From Bifidobacterium sp. ESL0784 (GTDB taxonomy: Bacteria > Actinomycetota > Actinomycetes > Actinomycetales > Bifidobacteriaceae), in NCBI RefSeq assembly GCF_029433295.1, contig NZ_JAQTHV010000003.1, positions 62,001-126,000 of the forward strand: a stretch of DNA of 64,000 nucleotides, written 5' to 3'. Positions 55,302-64,000 of the stretch are shown in pieces. The notes beneath the pieces were generated by a model. The model was not told the DNA's origin. It did not search any database and saw only the letters and a program-made list of their open reading frames with translations. A program made the position numbers and the translations under genes. Position 1 is the first letter of the stretch, and each line of letters starts with the position of its first letter.

Positions 55302-56426
55302 CTACCTCATTAGCTGCGTTGCCAAATCCTTGAACGCATCGGCGACCTGGGTCGATGCCAAGGAACCGTCAGGGTTAAGAACCGCAGGACGACCTGAATC
55401 GTCGACTTCTCGGATTGCAGGCTGGAACGGAAGCCAGGTCAACAGCGGGACATCGTAGCCGAGCGCTTCGGTCAACTGATTTGAGACCCGCTGGCCGCCT
55501 CCTTCTCCGAAGAGGTGCAGCCGTTCGCCTTTGTGGTCGAAATAGCTCATGTTCTCCACCACGCCACGCACCTTCATCGGCACCTGCAAGGCGACCAGGC
55601 CGGAACGTACGGCCACATCGGAGGCACTGGGCTGCGGAGTGGTGACCACGACCAGTTCCGCGTTGGGCAACGCCTGGGCCACGGAAATTGCCATATCGCC
55701 GGTGCCGGGAGCCAAATCAAGCAGAAGGACGTCGGGGCTGCCCCACCACACATCGGCAAGGAACTGTTCGAGTGAACGTTGCAGACGCGGACCACGCCAG
55801 AGGATTGCGCGGTCGGCCCCGGCGAACATGCCGATGGAAATCATCTTGACTCCCCAGGCGACCACCGGCATCAGCATACCGTTCAAATCGGTAGGTCGAG
55901 AATGTACACCAAAAAGCGACGGCAGGGAGAAACCGTAAATATCGGCGTCAATGGCCGCGGTGTCGTAGCCAAGTGCCGAGAATGTGGCGGCGAGATTCGC
56001 CGTGACGGACGACTTGCCCACACCACCCTTGCCAGACGCGATGGCGAAGATGCGGGTTTTCGTGCCGGGCTTGTTGAAGGGGTTCTGTCGGCGTTCCGCC
56101 TTGAGTTCGCCGACCAGTTTGCTCAACTTTTCGCGGCTCATCGCACTGATCTCGATTTTGGGCGTGAGTTTCGCGTCGGGATAAGTGAGCACGGCCTGTG
56201 TGATGCGTTCACTGATGGTCTTGGAAAGCGGGCAACCAGGCACCGTCAGTTCGACGTTGACCGTGACGTCATAGGCATTGTCTCCGTCAATACTCTTGAC
56301 AACCTCAACGGCGGGAACCATGCCCAGATCGGTGACGGAACGACCCAGTTCGGGATCGATGACATGGCTCAGACGCTCGTAGACCCGTCGCTCGATTTGT
56401 CGTTCAATCGTGTCGCTATCCGTCAT
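55302..56426 (-). CDS. Mrp/ApbC-type P-loop ATPase, iron-sulfur carrier family
   Basis: A 374-residue protein with an amino-terminal DUF59 (MIP18-like) domain (VIDPELGRSVTDLGMV) and a deviant Walker A ASGKGGVGKSS. ATG 56426 follows GGAAGG. The usual CxxC after ENMS, which binds the cluster in E. coli-type Mrp, is replaced by YFDHKGER, so cluster carriage is uncertain. It starts 33 bp after... downstream neighbour GrpB and may share its transcript. Confidence 0.9.
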   Translation of the reverse strand: MTDSDTIERQIERRVYERLSHVIDPELGRSVTDLGMVPAVEVVKSIDGDNAYDVTVNVELTVPGCPLSKTISERITQAVLTYPDAKLTPKIEISAMSREKLSKLVGELKAERRQNPFNKPGTKTRIFAIASGKGGVGKSSVTANLAATFSALGYDTAAIDADIYGFSLPSLFGVHSRPTDLNGMLMPVVAWGVKMISIGMFAGADRAILWRGPRLQRSLEQFLADVWWGSPDVLLLDLAPGTGDMAISVAQALPNAELVVVTTPQPSASDVAVRSGLVALQVPMKVRGVVENMSYFDHKGERLHLFGEGGGQRVSNQLTEALGYDVPLLTWLPFQPAIREVDDSGRPAVLNPDGSLASTQVADAFKDLATQLMR

Positions 56427-56649
56427 TGCACCTTCCCTGCCTTTCGCTTTCACTGTATCGTTTTCGTGGGCGGCTCGCCAGTGCCTTCTGTGCACGATGC
56501 ACGACACAGAAGGATATGACACTTATAAAGCGGGATTTTCACTCGAGATAAAAGTATCTATACTCAAAGCGGGGCATGGCCGTGACTCTTAGCTATGCAA
56601 CTGACTTCAGCTCACCGGGACACTCGAAAACGCACGTATTCCATATCAG

Positions 56650-59466
<2,817 letters not shown>

Positions 59467-59624
59467 TTACGATATCAGCCGCACGACATTCTTTTTTGAT
59501 TGTACGGTCATGTCGGGAAAGAACCGTAAAGCTTGAAGTATACGCCGCCAAATAACCCGACATATGCTCCTTGACGATACCGGAACGCGAAAAACGCCAC
59601 GGAAAGCCGATTCCACCCAATTAC

Positions 59625-62600
59625 TCAAGCATTGAGCGAACGCAGGAACTGTGCCTGGGCCATATCCATACCGTCATCGGCGCTATCGTCCATTCTCGCA
59701 GCCGCCACCGAGAGAGTACGGGCCGGCACGAAAAGCGCCTTATCCACACATACGCGAGCTGCCTGACGAACGATGTCGCCAACCTCGGTATGCGGCCACA
59801 CCGGCAAATCATGGGAGGCGAGCACCGATTGCGCGGCTTCGAAGGAGACAGGTATCAGAATGCACTGTGATTGTGCACGTGCCAGCAATTCCTGAAGTTC
59901 ACCGTCGAGTGAGGCGATTTTGCCGGGTGAGATGTGCTCGCTCATGATGTAGCTGGCCGCTGCCACATCAAAATCACCCAGCATCCATTCCGCATAGGCC
60001 AGTCGGTAATAGGCATAAGCAGCATCGTCACGGTCAAGTGACACGCGAAGAGCATTCAGACAGGCGGCACGGGCGGAATTCCAATCCTCTTCGCGGGCCA
60101 GTTGCACCGCAAGCCTCATATGAGAAAGCGGATAGGCCGGGGCATAGGAAACCATCGTGTTCAGATGCGGCAGCGCAGCTTTTGCGCCTTGCAATTGGGC
60201 GAGCACGTCGGCCAGTTCCATGTGAGAATAGAAAAGATTATCAGGAATGAGCACGGTGTTCTCATCGCTGGTGGAGAAAAGGCGGTTATAGACCACGCGT
60301 TCGGCATAGGAGTTGAAATATCGCGGGGCACCGGTCGGCGCGTAAATCGCGTCCACCTTCTCGACGGCCTCTTCGAGGCTTGCGATGGCCTGATCGACCT
60401 GCCCGGAAAAGAGCAGGTCACGCGCCTTTACCCGTTCGGCATCCAAGTCCTTGGCAACCCTGAAATCGAGATCCGGGGTGTCGACCCCGTCAATCAAGGC
60501 GCTGCCCACGCTCGGCGCGAGTTTCTTCAATTCCGGGTCTCCGTTGGCTTCCACGATAATCATAGCCTGCTGGGCCTTGGTGACACTGGGCAGGGTATCG
60601 TCTTCGGCAATCCTGTGGAAATCGCTTACCGCGCGCTGCAACAGGTCGGCACGTTGGATGGAGAGCCCGGTGATGTTGTCGGTGCCGAGCACACGTTTGG
60701 CGTTCCCGCCGATCGACACGTCGGCAAGCTCCGGCTCTTCCTGGCTTCCCAGCGGGGAGAAACGCTTGTCGCGCAAGGTGAACTGGGGATTGGCGTTGCG
60801 GGGCATGGCGCCGATGATATCGAGCGAGGCTGCGAACTTACGGTAGGTTTCGATGGGATGATCCAGCCCATCAAAGGCGATGACACGCATGAACTTCTCA
60901 CGCGTAAAGGTCACACTCGCCATATTGTGCGCGGTAGGCCCATTGCGCAACACGGCTAGCGGATCGTTGCCATCCCCGTTTTCAGCGTCCCTGTCGATGT
61001 CCATCTGCTGGTCGCCTTGCGGCACGGACATGGCGATGCTGTCGAGGTCCACGCCTTTCATCAGATCGGCGAATTGTGCGTCAATCTGTTCCTCACTGGA
61101 TTGAGAATCATCGCCGTCAGAACCGACCTGGGAATCTTGGGCATCGTCGAGCCCCTGAGTCTCGGTAGGATTTTCATTCGGCATGTCAGTGCCATTGTCA
61201 TTCGTATTATCAGCCGCACCGTTCGAAGCATGGTTTTCTGTAGGATTTTGATGTAATTCCGGTACATGCGAAGTCTGTGCCGCACTGGTCAAGTCCGTTT
61301 CCTGACCCGCGGCATTCAAATCGGCATGCTCCCGAGGATCGCTATCGCTTTGAGTTTCGGTGGAATTGCCCGTCTCCCCTTCGTCGGGGTTTTGCACCGA
61401 CGGGGAGGCAAAAGGCATGCCATCATGATTGGCCGCCACGGAGCCGGCCTGCGATGGGTCACCGTGAATATCGCCGTCCTTGGGATCGGCCTTCGAGCCG
61501 CCCCTTCTCACTTCTCCGCCCGGCATGCGTTCGAAAGCACCCAAAGCCTGTGCCATCAGTTTGGAAATCGCGGAATCCTGCTGCTCGACCGCCTCTTCCA
61601 AGCCCATGGAATCGATGCGGATGGAGACATTTTGGATACTGTCGTCGACACCGAAGCAAAGTGCGGCAATCATCAGACCGACACGCAGATTGTATCGTTC
61701 GCTCATTGCTGTACGTTCGTTGTCGCTTAGGGCCACCCAGGTATGACGCCGTGAATCGTACCTGCTGGTCGGCATCATGGTGTGCCCCGCAGTGGTGAAG
61801 GACACAGCGACATTGCCGAGTTCCAGATTGGAACGGAATTCGGTATCGAAACGATACGGCACCCTAATCTGGCGCAACAAGGTCGAGAGGGCCTGGCGAT
61901 AGACCCATTCACTGCGCGGGTTTTTGGCTGAGGAAACCTTCTTAACGGTATCAGCCCCTTGTGCGGCATTTGCAGCGATACGATCCGCACTCCGGCCTGC
62001 CATCTCGATCATCCGAGAAAGGGAGACGGAACTCGACTCCCCCAGATCAACCCCCTGCTTCGGCAGGGGTTTCAACGCCATTAAAGCTGGATTTTCGAGC
62101 AACGCATGATCGATCTGGGCTGCCTGGGCCCGCGTGACGGTGTCCTCGATGGGCAGCGCACCGGTGTGCGCGTTGTGTTCCAGCCAGACGCTGACGGAGG
62201 CGAAACGGTTAAGATTGCCCTCGATGTTCAAGGCTTCAAGGGCCGGGGCCAGATTCAAAGAATCATCCCAGGTAAAGAAATAGGCACCGGAATAGCTTGA
62301 GGTATATAGATGCAACGGTTCGGCCCCGTGGACGGCCTCGAGTCCCGCCGAGGGCTTCAACGCGCCGGATTCGCGCATCAGATCGGCGAAATAATCCTCG
62401 AGCCCGGAAACGCGCAGGCCATGCGTCCTGGCTTCCAGACTGTCACGCACACTGCGTCGAATCGCGCCGAGCGGCGCTTCACGGTTAAGCCTGCGAAAGA
62501 TGTTGCCGGCGCCGAAACCGATAAGCTGCCCTCCGATTTGCGGGAGCATATAGGTGGCAAAGAAAGCGATGGCCATGGCATCCCGGTATTCCAGATTCAG

Positions 62601-63323
62601 CCGCAGCTTCTCCGGCAGACGGTAACGCATCTGTTCCAAGGTATAGCGATTGCCACGCTTGAGCCAAGAAGCGAGCCAGGTCATCTGGCCGAACATGTCA
62701 CGTCCGACGATGCCTCCTTGTACTACGTCGATGCCCTGATCTTTGTTTCCTTTAAAAAATCCCGATTCAAAACCGCCGTTTTGAACAGTTTCGAAAGGAA
62801 TCGCAGATCTGCCGGCCCTTCCGCCCTGCATCCTGGCATCATTCGAAAGCGAAAAATCACCTTCCTTGCCGAACACCAGCGCAGCATCGACGTCGTGCGT
62901 GTCCATTTGCGGATCTCCCCCCACAAACACGCGACCCTTGCCATCGACCAAAGCGACCTGGCAGAATTCATTCGGGGCAAGAAACACTCCGAGAGCGAAA
63001 AAACGTCCATCGAGCTGCGGCAGTTGCGCCCATCCCAAAGAGAGGCCATCAGGTACGTTCGGAAAATCTTCAAAGATACGGCGTTTGATCATCGGACCCA
63101 GTTTGATGGAACGATCGAGAAGCTCCTGCATCATTGTGCTTGTTTCGTTTTTGCCCTCTGATCGCGCTGATAAAGCCGGAACCACATTATTGACATCATG
63201 CCCGGAAACACCGCTGCCCACCATTGTATTCACACGATGCGCAATGCCCCGAGCCGACTCAGCCAATCTTCCAAAACGTGAAGAAGAGGCGAAATCATGC
63301 AGATGCTGTGTGAAATTGGACAT
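59625..63323 (-). CDS. Large TPR-like protein of unknown function
   Basis: A 1232-residue cytoplasmic-type protein with no signal peptide. Residues 1-600 seem folded in several domains without a motif I can name. Residues 601-750 are a polar acidic linker (Asp, Asn, Ser, Thr). Residues 800-950 are ordered, and about 960-1145 contain TPR-like pairs (ARDLLFSGQVDQAIASLEEAVEKV, SHMELADVLAQLQGAKAALPHLNTMV, YYRLAYAEWMLGDFDVAAASYI). It is divergent from a membrane-protein gene and behind ligA on the same strand. Likely a scaffold, but that is inference. Confidence 0.85.
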   Translation of the reverse strand: MSNFTQHLHDFASSSRFGRLAESARGIAHRVNTMVGSGVSGHDVNNVVPALSARSEGKNETSTMMQELLDRSIKLGPMIKRRIFEDFPNVPDGLSLGWAQLPQLDGRFFALGVFLAPNEFCQVALVDGKGRVFVGGDPQMDTHDVDAALVFGKEGDFSLSNDARMQGGRAGRSAIPFETVQNGGFESGFFKGNKDQGIDVVQGGIVGRDMFGQMTWLASWLKRGNRYTLEQMRYRLPEKLRLNLEYRDAMAIAFFATYMLPQIGGQLIGFGAGNIFRRLNREAPLGAIRRSVRDSLEARTHGLRVSGLEDYFADLMRESGALKPSAGLEAVHGAEPLHLYTSSYSGAYFFTWDDSLNLAPALEALNIEGNLNRFASVSVWLEHNAHTGALPIEDTVTRAQAAQIDHALLENPALMALKPLPKQGVDLGESSSVSLSRMIEMAGRSADRIAANAAQGADTVKKVSSAKNPRSEWVYRQALSTLLRQIRVPYRFDTEFRSNLELGNVAVSFTTAGHTMMPTSRYDSRRHTWVALSDNERTAMSERYNLRVGLMIAALCFGVDDSIQNVSIRIDSMGLEEAVEQQDSAISKLMAQALGAFERMPGGEVRRGGSKADPKDGDIHGDPSQAGSVAANHDGMPFASPSVQNPDEGETGNSTETQSDSDPREHADLNAAGQETDLTSAAQTSHVPELHQNPTENHASNGAADNTNDNGTDMPNENPTETQGLDDAQDSQVGSDGDDSQSSEEQIDAQFADLMKGVDLDSIAMSVPQGDQQMDIDRDAENGDGNDPLAVLRNGPTAHNMASVTFTREKFMRVIAFDGLDHPIETYRKFAASLDIIGAMPRNANPQFTLRDKRFSPLGSQEEPELADVSIGGNAKRVLGTDNITGLSIQRADLLQRAVSDFHRIAEDDTLPSVTKAQQAMIIVEANGDPELKKLAPSVGSALIDGVDTPDLDFRVAKDLDAERVKARDLLFSGQVDQAIASLEEAVEKVDAIYAPTGAPRYFNSYAERVVYNRLFSTSDENTVLIPDNLFYSHMELADVLAQLQGAKAALPHLNTMVSYAPAYPLSHMRLAVQLAREEDWNSARAACLNALRVSLDRDDAAYAYYRLAYAEWMLGDFDVAAASYIMSEHISPGKIASLDGELQELLARAQSQCILIPVSFEAAQSVLASHDLPVWPHTEVGDIVRQAARVCVDKALFVPARTLSVAAARMDDSADDGMDMAQAQFLRSLNA

Positions 63324-63373
63324 GTAAGTAATTGTTTCAATTCAGCCAGACATAAAGCTTATAGAATAAACGT

Positions 63374-64000
63374 GTGAACACTTCCTCTCCAAGCAGCAAT
63401 CGCCACCACAAGACCGTCATATTCGCTCTTCTGACGGCGATGATCATACTCCTGTTGGAGTGCTTCGCATTCAATCTGCAGTTCTGGAGCACCTTGGGTG
63501 CCAGCCGCGATTCGGTCTCGGCACTCAACTCGCTTGGTCCCGGTTTGTCTCGTCAGAAGGACGGAACGCTTCTGGTCACCGACCCGACCTCGGCGTTCCT
63601 TACCACACAAAGCGATGGAAGTTCACCGTATATACGTATCGATCCGGCGGAATCAACATTCCGTTTCACTTCGCCATCGCAGGTATTGGGATTTGCCGAT
63701 ACCAGCCAAAACATGGAAGGTGCGCCGAAAGGCAAATCAAAATCCCCGTTGACGTCCTTCCATATCCGGGTGGACGCCGCCGGGCACGCCTCCCCTGTTC
63801 GTTCGGTTTCAACCGGCATATCCAATTCCCGCTATCTGCGTCTTCCTTATCTCAATTCGGCGCCCCGGACGACCGATATCAAGGTCTGGGTTGACGAACC
63901 TGCGGGAACCCGCGTTGATATCACAGCAGTCCATGCGAACGTCCGGGTCCCGTTCCACGCCAGTTGGGGACGCGTGGCGGCGATGGTTGCCTTCGTCGCA
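63374..64000 (+). CDS. Membrane protein, partial (runs off the window)
   Basis: An open frame of 209 codons from GTG 63374 reaches the window edge without a stop. It begins VNTSSPSSNRHHKTV, then a membrane helix (IFALLTAMIILLLECFAF) and an extracellular beta-rich region (residues about 40-195), and a second helix starts at the edge (RVAAMVAFVA). It recalls large multi-pass surface or glycosyltransferase-like proteins of bifidobacteria with an amino-terminal external domain. No SD is seen before GTG, but TATAGA lies 8 nt upstream. Confidence 0.8.
   Translation, partial: MNTSSPSSNRHHKTVIFALLTAMIILLLECFAFNLQFWSTLGASRDSVSALNSLGPGLSRQKDGTLLVTDPTSAFLTTQSDGSSPYIRIDPAESTFRFTSPSQVLGFADTSQNMEGAPKGKSKSPLTSFHIRVDAAGHASPVRSVSTGISNSRYLRLPYLNSAPRTTDIKVWVDEPAGTRVDITAVHANVRVPFHASWGRVAAMVAFVA

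Overview
The window is a chromosomal segment of a high-GC actinobacterium, most likely a Bifidobacterium or close relative in the Bifidobacteriaceae. Supporting points are strong SD sequences with several GTG/TTG starts, actinobacterial families (DUF3043, DUF4191 next to a type I glutamine synthetase, TlyA, NAD-dependent LigA), the arginine gene order argCJBDFRGH, and a housekeeping order that I recall from Mycobacterium tuberculosis (rRNA methylase-pheST-argCJBDFRGH ... tyrS-TPR protein-HAD phosphatase-small ORF-tlyA-nadK-recN). No phage, IS element, CRISPR array or rRNA operon is visible.

Layout. 1-4.6 kb holds accessory metabolism: an FMN split-barrel protein, an SRAP/HMCES DNA-protein crosslink protein, an aldo/keto reductase, a GH13 glycosidase and a small charged helical protein. 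4.7-12 kb is a minus-strand housekeeping run: proA, an acidic hypothetical, nadD, a small membrane protein, prs, tRNA-Gln, glmU, rsfS and a histidine phosphatase. thrC (12.2-13.7 kb, plus strand) is followed by a GntR-regulated ABC export operon whose operator covers the promoter -10. 16-26 kb is the recN-nadK-tlyA-HAD-TPR/RG-rich protein-tyrS block, interrupted by an opposing bactofilin-like gene. 26.4-37.4 kb carries an SGNH hydrolase and the complete arginine pathway from N-acetylglutamate, with tandem ARG boxes before argC and argG. 37.6-43.3 kb has a DUF4190 membrane protein, pheT, pheS and an rRNA methylase. 43.5-47 kb is an ECF vitamin transporter (YkoE-type S subunit plus a fused A-A-T protein) under a TPP riboswitch. 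47-54.5 kb has an M20 dipeptidase, DUF3043, dihydrolipoyl dehydrogenase, DUF4191, glnA and a zinc-ribbon membrane protein. 54.6-64 kb has GrpB, Mrp, LigA, a 1232-residue TPR-like protein and the start of a divergent membrane protein that runs off the edge.

The most unusual signal is a family of large imperfect palindromes: two copies between argG and argH, one between the dipeptidase gene and the TPP riboswitch. All three share a roughly 27-29 bp stem whose sequence changes while pairing is mostly kept, an orientation-specific pattern of G-U pairs, and a conserved apical sequence. One copy has an enlarged apex with nested hairpins. I do not recognise the family. The second notable item is a 743-residue protein with a 320-residue RG-rich basic half, a helical TPR-like middle and a very acidic tail. 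All functional statements are from reading the sequence; no searches were run.
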